Below, piece after piece: positions 19,788-29,800 of a DNA stretch of 64,000 bases; within the stretch, counting starts at the first letter, position 1; each line of letters opens with the position of its first letter. The position numbers and the translations under genes are program-made. Under the pieces are notes generated by a model, which was given only the letters and a program-made list of their open reading frames with translations, was not told the origin of the DNA and ran no database searches. Source of the stretch: an uncultured Acidimicrobiales bacterium. GTDB taxonomy: Bacteria > Actinomycetota > Acidimicrobiia > Acidimicrobiales > SHLQ01. The DNA lies in the NCBI GenBank assembly GCA_938015295.1, contig CALLQB010000009.1:1-64000 (forward strand), read 5' to 3'.

Positions 19788-20985
19788 CCGTGCTGTCGGC
19801 GGCTTCGACCTCTTCTCGAGTGATGCCGAGGAGAAACAAGATGGCGTCGAGGTAGGGGACGCTCAGTGACGTGTCAGCAGCTGCTTGCACGACAGGTTTT
19901 GCATTGAACGCAATGCCGAGTCCGGCGAGTTCAAGCATGTCGAGGTCGTTTGCGCCGTCACCGATGGCCACGGTTTGCTCGAGCGGGATGTCTTCAGCTT
20001 CGGCGACACTGCGGAGAATGCGTGCTTTTTGGGCCCGGTCGACGATAGGGCCAACGACGTTTCCCGTAAGGTGGCCGTCGACGATCTCGAGCTCATTTGC
20101 ATGGCTGTAATCGATGCCGAGTTCGTCACTGATGCGGTCGGTGAAGACGGTGAAACCGCCGCTGACGATTGCGGTGGTGAATCCAAGCCTCTGCAGCGTG
20201 CGCATGAACGTACGCGCCCCAGGGGTGTATTCGAGCTTCTTCCAGGCGCTATCGACCGCCGAGACCGGTAAGCCTTTGAGTAGACGAACCCGCTTGATGA
20301 GCGACTTTTCGAAGTCGAGCCCACCACGCATCGCCTCTTCGGTAATCGCGCTCACTTCATCGACGACACCGGCCTCGGCGGCGAGGAGGTCGATGACCTC
20401 ATTCTGCACAAGTGTTGAATCGACATCGAGCACCACGAGACGTTTCGCCCGACGGCCCAGGCCTTCTGGTTGTATGGCGACGTCGATCGCCGCAGTCGAT
20501 GCGGCGAGGAGTAACGATGACCGGATGGTCCCAAACTCGCCGCCCTTGACGACGAATTCGTAGCTCATGACCGGGAACCGCGAGAGTCGCACAATCCGGT
20601 CGATGTTTCCGCCGCCAGCGGCGATGGCGTCGGCGACAAGACGAAGATCGGCGGCGGTGATTGTTGACGCGACGACGGTGACGACGTGCGCAGGCTGTAG
20701 CGAGCTTGCCCCATCGCTGATGACCTCGAAGTCGATATGAAGCTTCTGTTCCCACGCGAACAGCAGCAACTCTTTTACTGCGTCGCGTCCGGCAGGGAGC
20801 ACAACGAGCGCGCCGAGCGTGAGGCGGCCCCGAATGACCACCTGCTCCATGTCTTCGACGGTGGCATCGACGCGCGCCAAGATGCCAAGTAGGCCTGCCG
20901 AGATTCCCGGTCGGTCTTCGCCGGTGATCTGAACAAGGACGGTTTCGGGGCGTTCTGAAGCCGTGGCCTCGGATACATCGTTCAC
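19759..20985 (-). CDS. serB: Phosphoserine phosphatase with N-terminal ACT domains
   Basis: The enzyme removes phosphate from L-3-phosphoserine, the last step of serine synthesis. The N-terminal 180 residues form two ACT domains (VLVQITGEDRPGISAGLLGI, and a second from about residue 85), as in actinobacterial SerB2. The HAD phosphatase domain has motif I VVLDVDSTLVQNEVIDLL, motif II TTAIVSGGFTVF, and motif III with Lys plus AIGDGANDLDML. The length (408) matches mycobacterial SerB2, where the ACT domains mediate dimerisation and serine feedback. It is convergent with the LLM gene. Confidence 0.95.
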   Translation of the reverse strand: MNDVSEATASERPETVLVQITGEDRPGISAGLLGILARVDATVEDMEQVVIRGRLTLGALVVLPAGRDAVKELLLFAWEQKLHIDFEVISDGASSLQPAHVVTVVASTITAADLRLVADAIAAGGGNIDRIVRLSRFPVMSYEFVVKGGEFGTIRSSLLLAASTAAIDVAIQPEGLGRRAKRLVVLDVDSTLVQNEVIDLLAAEAGVVDEVSAITEEAMRGGLDFEKSLIKRVRLLKGLPVSAVDSAWKKLEYTPGARTFMRTLQRLGFTTAIVSGGFTVFTDRISDELGIDYSHANELEIVDGHLTGNVVGPIVDRAQKARILRSVAEAEDIPLEQTVAIGDGANDLDMLELAGLGIAFNAKPVVQAAADTSLSVPYLDAILFLLGITREEVEAADSTATATELPAR

Positions 20986-21032
20986 AACGCGACCGTAGCT
21001 ACCTCGCGGCGCGATACCAACTGGACGATCGT

Positions 21033-21078
21033 CCGCTGGCGACTGTTCTTTGGTCGGCCGCTGGCGAGGTGTTCTTTG
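21033..21078. repeat. Imperfect tandem duplication upstream of serB
   Basis: The segment ccgctggcgactgttctttg (21033-21052) recurs as ccgctggcgaggtgttctttg (21058-21078), a period of about 25 bases, in the 134-bp gap between serB and the GGDEF/EAL gene. It may be a decayed duplication or paired regulatory sites; serB is transcribed away from this region. Confidence 0.65.
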
Positions 21079-21119
21079 ACTGGTTCAACCGAAAGGCGGA
21101 GAAGTGTTGCTGATCTTGC

Positions 21120-24100
21120 TCAGGATTCTTTGCTGTCAAAGACATCGATGCGGCCCTCGCGAATGATCTCGTTATACCGCTCACCTGGTGCTGGCGCTCC
21201 GTAGAGGAAACCGTGGGCACGTTGGCAGCCGAGCTCAATGAGCTCATGCATTTGCTGATGGGTTTCGACACCTTCGGCTACGCACTCAAGACCGAGGGTC
21301 TGGGCGAGCTGAATGGTCGCGGAGACAATCGTATTGGCGTCAGGGTCTGCGCCGAGCGCACCGACGAGAGCCGGGGTGATCTCGAGGGCATCGACGGGAA
21401 GGCGGCGCAGTGCAGCAAACGAGCTTAGGCCGTGCCCGAAATCGTCGATGAGAACTTTGCACCCGAGGTCTTTGATGGTGTTGAGGTGGTCGATAGGGGC
21501 CCCTTCATCCTGCAGCAGATCGTCCTCGGACACCTCAAGCCAGAAGGCGTTGTCTGCGATGTGGTGCTCGGCGAGCGATCCTTCCAATATTTCGAGAAAC
21601 GACGTCGACCTGATCGACGTGCCCGACACGTTGATGCGAATATTGCGGACGCGGTCGGGGTAGGCCTGTTGCCAATCGGCCATCTGTTGGCAAGCGGTGC
21701 GAAGCGCCAGCTCATCGATATCTCGAATGACACCGATTCGTTCGGCGTGCGCAACGAACTCTTCGCTCTCGAGCAGACCGAACTCGGGGTGTTCCCACCG
21801 AGCTAGGGTTTCAAAGCCGAGCAGTTCGCCCGTGCGGAGCGAGACTTCGGGCTGGTAGTGCATGACGATCTCGCCAGACGAGATGGCATCGTTGAGATCG
21901 GCCTCGAGGCGTTCCTCGCGTTCGAGTTGTTCGAACAGCGCGTTGTCGAACGTGGCCGAGGACAAGCGGCCTGTGCTCTTCGCTGCATCGAGGGCGTTGT
22001 CGGCTTTCCGCATGACCGAGCTGACTTGGTCGGTTGCGGCGATTGAGGTGATACCGACGTTTGCGGTAGTGCTGATTTCGGTGTGGCGAACCAGGACCGG
22101 GTCGGAGATGCTTTTCAGGAGTCGGTCGGCGAGCGCGAGGGCGTCGGACTCGTCGCCGTCGAGGAGGATGCCGAACTCTGCGGGGCCGGTGCGTGCGACA
22201 AGATCGGTCGGACGAACAAGTGTGCGGAGGCGGTCGGCGACAACGCGGAGTACCTGGTCGGCTTGGTCACGTCCGTAGCGATCGCGAATCGATTCGAAGG
22301 CATCGAGGTCGATCAGAAGGAGCGTGGCGGGGGAGTGGTCGGTGACGTCGAGTTCTGCGAGCGAGGTTGTCAGGCGTTGTCTGGTTGCGAGCAGGGTGAG
22401 ATCGTCGTGCTCGACCCGGTATTCGAGGGCGCGCTGGCGAAGGATGCTGTCGGTGACGTCTTCGATGTTGGCGATTGTTTGCGGTTGGCCCTGTTCGGTA
22501 AGGAACGTTGAAACATGTACCCGCCCCCAAACAATGGTGTCGTCGAGTCGACGGAACGGCACGTCGAGGCTGATCTCGGCATCGCCACGAAGCAGTGCCG
22601 AGAGTTGCTGGCGACCGTCGATGGTGGCGTGGTGGCTCAGTGCAGTGCCTACCAAGTCGTCGCGGTCGGTTGAGCCGAGAAAGGTCGCACAACGCTGGTT
22701 GCATGCGGTCATCGTGCCATCGGGGGAGAGGACCGCTGCGGCGAGTGGCGCATTCTCAAACGCTGCAGACATCGCTCCGCTTGTTTGAGGCGTCGTGGTC
22801 GCAGCGGTTGCCTGGTGGTTTTGCCAGATTTGGTCGGCCACCGTGTCGAGCGAAAGCAGCGCTTCGGTATTCCACTGCGCGGTGCTGCTCACAAAGCGGA
22901 CCGCGCCGCAGGCTGTTCCAGTTGTTTGTGGCACCACGTGGACCCACCGTGGAGCGTCGAAGGTCGCGCCGAGGCTCTCTGATGCCGACGCCCAGAATTC
23001 GGCGCACGTCGTTGTTGCGGCAGCGCTATCAAGAGTCCAGATCTCGACTTCTTCCACGTCGAAGCGTTCCTCAAGCTCGGCACGCAGCTCTTCGCCAATC
23101 AGGGCGAGGGTCTTGGTCGGTTCGTCGGTGCCGCTCGGCTCGATGGAGTCAAAGAGCGTCGCGGGAGCATCGGTGTGGAGTAGTTCGCTGGTGTGGGATG
23201 CGAGTTCTGACGAACGGGTTGCGGCGTGATCCTCAACAGGACGTCGGGCACCAAGGAGGTCCGCCGCGAGCAGTAGTTTCGCTAGTCGGTCTTCGGTCCA
23301 GACGGTGTTCGCGTCAGCGACGAGAATCTCGTCGCTTTCTCGAGGGACGATGGCAAGGTTGCGGCCAGCAATCCCGCCGCGGTCCTGTTCGTCGAGGCGG
23401 CGCCGCAGAGCTTCGACAGCCGGATCTGGGCTGGTAACCGCAGTGCTGATTTGGCTGAGGCGATGAAGTGCTGCGCCTGAGAGGTCGAGTCCTGCCGGAA
23501 GCTCGGAGTCGTCGTCGCACAAGAGGCGTTCGGCGCGGCCGTTGTCGGGTTCGAGGTGCCACGTGCTGCAGGAAGTGAGATCGAAGTAGTCGATGAGGTT
23601 GTTGAGGACATCGAAGTCGTTCTTGGTGTCAAGGGCTAGCGCTGCGATCTCTTCGTCGAGCTGTTCGGCGGCGGCCATTGGCGTGTGATCCGTTGCCTCT
23701 CCGGCGTTTGTCTCGTAGCGGCGGACCAACACCAGGCCTGATGCTTGGTCAATGCACTCGGCGCTGAGGGTCGACGATTGTTGACCGGTGGCGTCTCCGA
23801 GAATGCAGGCAAACGGCTCCTGGTCGCCAATAACGGTCGCAAGCATGGTGACGAAGTCGCCGTCGTCGCCGTTGAGGGTTTCGAGATCACCAGCGGTGAG
23901 TGTCTGGCCCGGCTCTCCGAGAAGTTCCGCGCCGGCTTCGTTGGCAGCCACGACAATTACCGATTGTTGCGTGCTGTCTGGGGTGTCGCCGAGCTCGAAA
24001 ATCGCCACTGCTTCGCTGAACCGGTTGATTGCGCCACTGAACTGGGCGAGGCGGACCGTGGTTTCTGCCGGGGCGAGCTGACTAATGACGGCTCCATCGT

Positions 24101-24377
24101 GTTGATCGCTGAACGCACCAAGTTGTTCGGCAACCCACACGTGTGAACCATCGGCGTGACGGAGGCGATAGAGCAAGGTGTCGGAATCAGAGACTGCAGG
24201 TGCGACGTGGGCCAGGTCGGCCGAGTGCACACGATTGACAAATCCTGAGTCGTTCAGCAGTTCGGTCGCGTCAACACCAAGCAGGGCACTGGTGTCGCCA
24301 ACAATGTCATGCACCTTCCCGGTGAGGGGGTCGCGCTCAATCGTGACGCGGTTCGGAGTGATAGCCGAGGAATCCAT
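21120..24377 (-). CDS. PAS/GGDEF/EAL multidomain protein with degenerate catalytic motifs
   Basis: This 1085-residue soluble protein has an N-terminal PAS fold (YRLRHADGSHVWVAEQLGAF), a middle region with GAF-like character (about 230-530), a further PAS domain (MSAAFENAPLAAAVLSPDGTM), GGDEF (about 655-815) and EAL (about 825-1075). The cyclase signature reads GPAEF at about 730-735 instead of GGDEF. In the EAL domain Glu856 (FETLARW), the Asn of NVSG, IDDFGHGLSSF and EGVET are present, but the usual LKID reads LEIT (Glu999, Thr1001), replacing the active-site Lys and Asp. I infer a c-di-GMP or signal sensor rather than an enzyme. The lipoprotein gene at 24521 is divergent. Confidence 0.88.
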   Translation of the reverse strand: MDSSAITPNRVTIERDPLTGKVHDIVGDTSALLGVDATELLNDSGFVNRVHSADLAHVAPAVSDSDTLLYRLRHADGSHVWVAEQLGAFSDQHDGAVISQLAPAETTVRLAQFSGAINRFSEAVAIFELGDTPDSTQQSVIVVAANEAGAELLGEPGQTLTAGDLETLNGDDGDFVTMLATVIGDQEPFACILGDATGQQSSTLSAECIDQASGLVLVRRYETNAGEATDHTPMAAAEQLDEEIAALALDTKNDFDVLNNLIDYFDLTSCSTWHLEPDNGRAERLLCDDDSELPAGLDLSGAALHRLSQISTAVTSPDPAVEALRRRLDEQDRGGIAGRNLAIVPRESDEILVADANTVWTEDRLAKLLLAADLLGARRPVEDHAATRSSELASHTSELLHTDAPATLFDSIEPSGTDEPTKTLALIGEELRAELEERFDVEEVEIWTLDSAAATTTCAEFWASASESLGATFDAPRWVHVVPQTTGTACGAVRFVSSTAQWNTEALLSLDTVADQIWQNHQATAATTTPQTSGAMSAAFENAPLAAAVLSPDGTMTACNQRCATFLGSTDRDDLVGTALSHHATIDGRQQLSALLRGDAEISLDVPFRRLDDTIVWGRVHVSTFLTEQGQPQTIANIEDVTDSILRQRALEYRVEHDDLTLLATRQRLTTSLAELDVTDHSPATLLLIDLDAFESIRDRYGRDQADQVLRVVADRLRTLVRPTDLVARTGPAEFGILLDGDESDALALADRLLKSISDPVLVRHTEISTTANVGITSIAATDQVSSVMRKADNALDAAKSTGRLSSATFDNALFEQLEREERLEADLNDAISSGEIVMHYQPEVSLRTGELLGFETLARWEHPEFGLLESEEFVAHAERIGVIRDIDELALRTACQQMADWQQAYPDRVRNIRINVSGTSIRSTSFLEILEGSLAEHHIADNAFWLEVSEDDLLQDEGAPIDHLNTIKDLGCKVLIDDFGHGLSSFAALRRLPVDALEITPALVGALGADPDANTIVSATIQLAQTLGLECVAEGVETHQQMHELIELGCQRAHGFLYGAPAPGERYNEIIREGRIDVFDSKES

Positions 24378-24520
24378 CTGGTCCTATCGGACCGCCTGCA
24401 GCATTCTGTAGGTCAGACAACCCATGATCTTCGCGCAGGGATTTCACTGAGCATAAGACTAGCTGTTCTCTTTGAGTGGGAAGGAAACCGCGGAGAGTGT
24501 GGGTATCCTCGCTGCGGTCT

Positions 24521-26482
24521 ATGACTTTTCGACGCCCCTCCAACTTGTCTCTCCTGCAGCAATCTGCGCTGCGGTCTGTTGTCTTGCTCGTCGTGGTACT
24601 GGTGATGTCCGCCTGCAGTTCGACGAATCGGCTGAGTGCCGGGGATCCGGAAATCATTGGTAGCGCGAGCCCGGACGCCTCGGTGGCCGGCGTCGTCGAG
24701 ACCCTCGAGGACCAGCAACAAGATGGCGCGTTAGCGGCCGACAGCACCGGAGATGTGCCGGAATCGTCGAGTTCCGCAGCCGAAACTGTCGCCGCCGATT
24801 CACCACCAACAACCACGACTACCGCCGTGGCAGCTGCAGAAACAGAGGCATCCGAGTCAGACGCTGCCGATGAAAGCGCAGCTGATTCGCCGGTTGTCAC
24901 TATTGAACCTCCACGCGACGTCCCAGATGCTGCTCCCACACCGGCCACCGGTTGTGTCGGCGCCGGCATCGGAAGTTCTGGCGAACGGCTCACGACTCGC
25001 GTCGGCGTGCTGGTTCCCGACTACCGGCCATTGATTAACACCGGGTTTGTCCCGCGGGTAACCCCCGCTGAGTATCAGAGCCGCTACCTCGCATCGAGCC
25101 TTGGCGCGAACCTACGCAGCCAGGCTGCTGTGGCCGGATCGAACACCGCGCTGCCCTGTGGCGACATCGAGCTGGTCGTCGAGACCTATGACCCCATCGA
25201 CCCGCGAACACAACGAGAGGCCTGCATTGCATTGGCCGAGGACCCCGGCGTCCTGGTCGTCGTGACCGAGCTTGAAGATCGGCGAGGTGAAGCGTTGAGC
25301 TGTCTTCTCGACGAAGCCGGAATTCCCGTTGTTACTGCGGGCGGCGTCACGTCCGATGACCTCGAAGAAGCGAATGGCCGCCTAATTAGCCTGCGCCCGC
25401 CTGTCGATCTGCTCGGCACGAGTGCGGTGCGATCGTTTGCGAATCTTGGACTTCTGGCAGACCAGAAGATCGCGGTGGTTGGCGGCGACGGCATCGTTGC
25501 CGCCGCGGCGTCGCAAGCCGTGCTCGACGAACTCGCCAACCTTGGGTTCGACGAGGTGCTTAGTGTCACCTTGCCCGACAGCGAAGGGGTCACCGAAGCG
25601 TGGTCGGCGATTCCCGACAAGGTCGCCGAAATGGTCGACGACGAGGTCACGGTCGTGATCTCGGTGTTTGACCCGCTGATAAACAACGCCCTCTGGGACC
25701 GAATGACCGATCAGAATGCCAGATGGCAATGGCTGCTGGTCGACGCACAAGGTAGTGGTGAGCACGACAAGGTCAGCCGCCTACCCGACGAGTTTTCCGG
25801 CCTGCTGGTCACCTCACTCGAATCCTCAAAGGACGCCGTCCGCGATGATCCAGCTAGCCGTGAATGCATCGATGACTACGCCTTGCTCGTCAGCTCGCTT
25901 GAGACGAATCCTGCCGAAGACGGACTTGTCGCGGGAGATCCAGCATCTCCCGCATTCGTCCTGCCTGCCGGAGCAGCCGATGAAGCTGGCGGCAGCGCGG
26001 TTGCGCCACAAACATCGATTGCGCCCGATGGCGAGATCGTCGATGTCGACGACGCGTTGACCGAGAATGCCGATGACAATATCGAGACAGCCCTTCGTGA
26101 GGTCTTCGGCGAGGAACGCCCGCCTGGCCCAGCCTGTGCACTGATGACCGTGGTGATCAAGGCAATCATGGCCGCCGGGTCGGATTTGAACTCCGAGAGT
26201 ATCGTTGACGCCTTCACCCAGACCGGTCCGCTTGATCTGTTCATCGAAGGAACCGGCTCACTGACCAGCACGAAGCATTACGTCGCCGATTTCGTCCACG
26301 TCCTTGGGTTCGTCCGGTTCGAGAAGCCGATCAGCGAAGAACTCGTTGCTCCGTGTGACTCACCCGACAATTGCTGGCGACAGGTAACCGATGACGCCGC
26401 ACGGCTTCGGCTGCTGACAGCCGAAGCGGAAACTCGTGCTCCCGAACCCACAACCTCGGCACCGGAAACAGACGGCGAATAG
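24521..26482 (+). CDS. Lipoprotein with type I periplasmic-binding-protein fold
   Basis: ATG 24521 (MTFRRPSNLSLL) is preferred to 24476 because it gives a compact lipoprotein signal with lipobox VMSAC. A Ser/Thr/Ala/Glu-rich linker of about 110 residues leads to a domain resembling Leu/Ile/Val- or amide-binding proteins: RVGVLVPDYRPLINTGFVP, VVVTELEDRRGEALSCLLDEAGIPVVTAGG, KIAVVGGDGIVAAAASQAVLDELANLGFDEV and VVISVFDP. No permease or ATPase gene is nearby, so it may be a sensor or an orphan receptor. Cysteines (GCVGAG, REACIAL, LSCLL, RECIDD, PACAL, APCDSPDNCW) probably form disulfides outside the cell. Confidence 0.75.
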   Translation: MTFRRPSNLSLLQQSALRSVVLLVVVLVMSACSSTNRLSAGDPEIIGSASPDASVAGVVETLEDQQQDGALAADSTGDVPESSSSAAETVAADSPPTTTTTAVAAAETEASESDAADESAADSPVVTIEPPRDVPDAAPTPATGCVGAGIGSSGERLTTRVGVLVPDYRPLINTGFVPRVTPAEYQSRYLASSLGANLRSQAAVAGSNTALPCGDIELVVETYDPIDPRTQREACIALAEDPGVLVVVTELEDRRGEALSCLLDEAGIPVVTAGGVTSDDLEEANGRLISLRPPVDLLGTSAVRSFANLGLLADQKIAVVGGDGIVAAAASQAVLDELANLGFDEVLSVTLPDSEGVTEAWSAIPDKVAEMVDDEVTVVISVFDPLINNALWDRMTDQNARWQWLLVDAQGSGEHDKVSRLPDEFSGLLVTSLESSKDAVRDDPASRECIDDYALLVSSLETNPAEDGLVAGDPASPAFVLPAGAADEAGGSAVAPQTSIAPDGEIVDVDDALTENADDNIETALREVFGEERPPGPACALMTVVIKAIMAAGSDLNSESIVDAFTQTGPLDLFIEGTGSLTSTKHYVADFVHVLGFVRFEKPISEELVAPCDSPDNCWRQVTDDAARLRLLTAEAETRAPEPTTSAPETDGE

Positions 26483-26490
26483 CGAGTCTG

Positions 26491-26856
26491 TCAGGCCGCA
26501 TCGGCGAAGGAAACTACCGCCGCAACGTAGGTATCGAAAGAGTTGCCGAACCGTTCGACGAGCGCTGTAGCCGACGTGGGCTCGAGCGGGTCGATGACCG
26601 CTGACCAGGTCAGATTGCAGCTGGTGTCGTCGTCTCGAATCGTGACCGTGCATTCAACCAACGCAGCTGCTGGATCGGTTTGACGGTACACGTATCGCCA
26701 CGGCGGCTCGTTCGCGAGCGTCTCGAACGACGGTTCGCTCGCTGCGACAACACGCATCTGTTCGCCCACCGCCTCCCACGCTCTCTGGCGAGGAACCTCC
26801 ACAACCTTTTCGACAACCACCGTCGTGTAGGTCTTCTTTTTCGGTTTGTCGGCCAC
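26491..26856 (-). CDS. Small SRPBCC-like protein of unknown function
   Basis: The 121-residue protein starts with a Lys-rich stretch (MADKPKKKTYTTVVVEKVVEV) and continues PRQRAWEAVGEQM, VECTVTIRDDDTSCNLTWSAVIDP and VERFGNSFDTYVAAV. This strand-helix-strand pattern resembles START/SRPBCC (polyketide cyclase-like) domains but is short, so I hold the assignment loosely. It follows the pyruvate carboxylase gene after nine bases on the same strand and is probably co-transcribed. No catalytic residues can be named. Confidence 0.65.
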   Translation of the reverse strand: MADKPKKKTYTTVVVEKVVEVPRQRAWEAVGEQMRVVAASEPSFETLANEPPWRYVYRQTDPAAALVECTVTIRDDDTSCNLTWSAVIDPLEPTSATALVERFGNSFDTYVAAVVSFADAA

Positions 26857-26865
26857 GGAGTCAGC

Positions 26866-29800
26866 CTACTCAGGGTCGATCTCGGCGCTTAGCTCAGCTG
26901 GCCGCAACACGAGAAGTAGATCGCCAGATTCGACCGCAGAGGTCCCTGCCAGTGCAAGCCTTTCGACCGTCCCGGAGTGGGGCGAACGGATCACCGATTC
27001 CATCTTCATCGCTTCGATGATCGCAAGTGGATCACCGATCTCGACGCGGTCGCCAGCAGCAACCTTCATCGTCACGACGCCATGGAACGGAGCCGCTACA
27101 TGACCCTGGTTGTTGGTATCAGCGCGTTCGGCTTCGTGGACTTCATCGGCGACCGATCGGTCGCGTATCTCCAGTGAGCGGATCTGGCCGTTGAGACGGA
27201 ACACGACCTGGCGCATGCCGCGGCGATCTGGTTCGCCAATCGCATCGAGGCCCACAAGGAGTCGCACACCCCGCTCTAAGCCGATGGGGATATCGGACTC
27301 AGAGGGGTTCATGCCGTAAAGAAATAGCCGCGTCGGCAAGACGCTCACATCGCTGAACGCAATGTTGTGCTCGACGAAATCGCGGTACGGCTCTGCAAAC
27401 AGCAATCGAGTGAGGGTGTCGCGAGCAGCGGACGTCTCGAGTGCGGCAGCATCTTCTGGCGACAGCTCGACCAGTTCGACGTTCGATCGGCGCCCTTCGA
27501 GCGCCTGTGTTCGAAACGGCTCAGGCCATCCTCCAGGCGGGTCGCCGAGGTCGCCATGGAGAAACCCGATGACACTGTCGGGAAGGTCGACGATGGTCGG
27601 ATCGGATTCGAGTTCCTCGATACTGACGCTGCTAGCGACCAGCTGCAGGGCGAGATCTCCAACCACCTTGCTACTCGGGGTCACCTTGATGATATTGCCG
27701 AGGAGTTTGTTGACTTCGGCGTAGCGGATTTCGATCTCGTTGAACCGGTCGCCAAGACCCAGAGCGATTGCTTGCTGGCGCAGGTTCGATAACTGCCCAC
27801 CGGGGATTTCGTGGCGATAGACAGTGCCGGTGGGAGCGGTAAGTCCGGCCTCGAATGGCCTGTACATGCGCCGCACCGATTCCCAGTACGGCTCCATTGA
27901 AGCCAATGCGTCGATGGTGATGCCGGTCGAATGCTCGGTGTGGTTGGTGGCCGCTACCACTGCAGCGATCGAGGGCTGGCTGGTCATCCCCGACAGAGGA
28001 GCGGCGGCACAATCGACCGCGTCGACTCCGGTCTCGATTGCTGCGAGGTACGTGGCGACCTGCCCTCCAGCGGTGTCATGAGAATGAAGGACAACCGGCA
28101 GGTCGAACTCGGCGCGTAGCGCAGGTACAAGCGTACGGACCGCAGGTGCGCGGAGTAGTCCGGCCATGTCCTTGATAGCGAGAATGTGCACGCCAGCTTC
28201 GACGAGTTCGTGCGCTCGTGCAAGGTAGTAGTCGAGTGTGTAGAGCGTTTCGGTATGGTCGCTGATGTTGCTGGTGTAACAAATGGTGCCTTCGGCGAGC
28301 GCTCCTGTTTCGAGGACGGCGTCGATCGCCGGTCGCATCTGCTCGATGTTGTTGAACGCATCGAATATTCGGAATATGTCGATGCCAGCGCGCTGCGCTT
28401 CGCGAACAAACGCCTTGGCGACCGTGTCGGGGTAGGGGGAGTAGCCGACGGTGTTTCGGCCGCGCAGCAGCATCTGCAGACAGATGTTTGGCGCCGCCTC
28501 ACGGATGCGTTCGAGGCGTTGCCATGGGTCTTCTTTGAGAAAGCGGATCGCGACATCGAACGTTGCTCCGCCCCACGCTTCGAGGCTGAGCAGGGTAGGT
28601 GTGCTGTGGGCAATATGGCGAGCGCCCGCAACGAGATCGATGGTGCGAACACGCGTCGCAAGGATTGACTGGTGCGCATCTCGAAGAGTGGTGTCGGTGA
28701 TCTGGGTGGTGTCGTTGTTGCGCAGCCAGGTCGCGAACGCTTCGGGGCCATCGGCGTCGAGGCGCTGTTTGGTTCCTGCCGGAGGTTCGCCTGAAGGCCG
28801 CGGCGGGAGTTTGTCGCTCGGCTCGATAAGTGTCGGCGCGAGGCCATTGGGTTGATTGACGGTGACGTCGCCCAGATACCGGAGCAGCTTGGTAGCGCGG
28901 TCGCCCGACTGTGTGCCGCTGGTCAGCTCAGGCCGCTCATCGATGAACGATGTCGTGGCGCGACCGGCCACAAAGTCGGGATCCTCGAGAACTGCCATAA
29001 GGTAGCCAAGGTTGGTGGTGAGGCCACGAACCCTGAATTCTGCGAGCGCTCGAGAAGCTCGAGCGACAGCGGCGGGAAAGTCTCGGCCCCGGCAGGTGAG
29101 CTTGACGAGGAGCGAATCAAAATAGGGCGAGATCTCGGCACCCGCATAGCCATTGCCGCCATCGAGGCGAATGCCGGCCCCACCAGGTTGGCGGTACGCG
29201 ACGATGCGGCCGGTGTCAGGTCGGAAATCGTTCGAAGGGTCCTCGGTCGTGATCCGGCACTGGAGCGCTGCACCCCGTTGCACGATCGATTCCTGGGCGA
29301 GCCCAATGTCGGGAAGTGTTGCGCCGCTCGCCACTTTCAACTGGGTCTGCACCAAGTCGATGTCGGTTGTTTCCTCGGTGACGGTGTGTTCGACCTGAAT
29401 CCGAGGGTTCATCTCGATGAACACATAGCGGCCCTGTTCGTCGAGGAGAAACTCGACCGTGCCAGCATTTCGGTAGTTGATCGACTCGCCGAACCGAACC
29501 GCGTCAGCGCAAAGGCGATCGCGGAGATCTCGGTCAAGGTTGGGTGCAGGCGCGATCTCGACAACCTTTTGGTGACGGCGCTGCACCGAGCAGTCGCGCT
29601 CGAAAAGGTGGACGACATTGCCCTGCCCGTCGCCGACCAACTGCACCTCGATGTGACGCGGGCGCAGAACTGCCTGTTCGAGGAAGACCGTTGGATCGCC
29701 GAAGGCGCTCTCGGCCTCGCGTACTGCGGCTTCGAGCGCGGTTGGTAACTCGGCTGCTGTCGGCACCATCCGTAGTCCGCGCCCGCCTCCGCCGGCTGCG

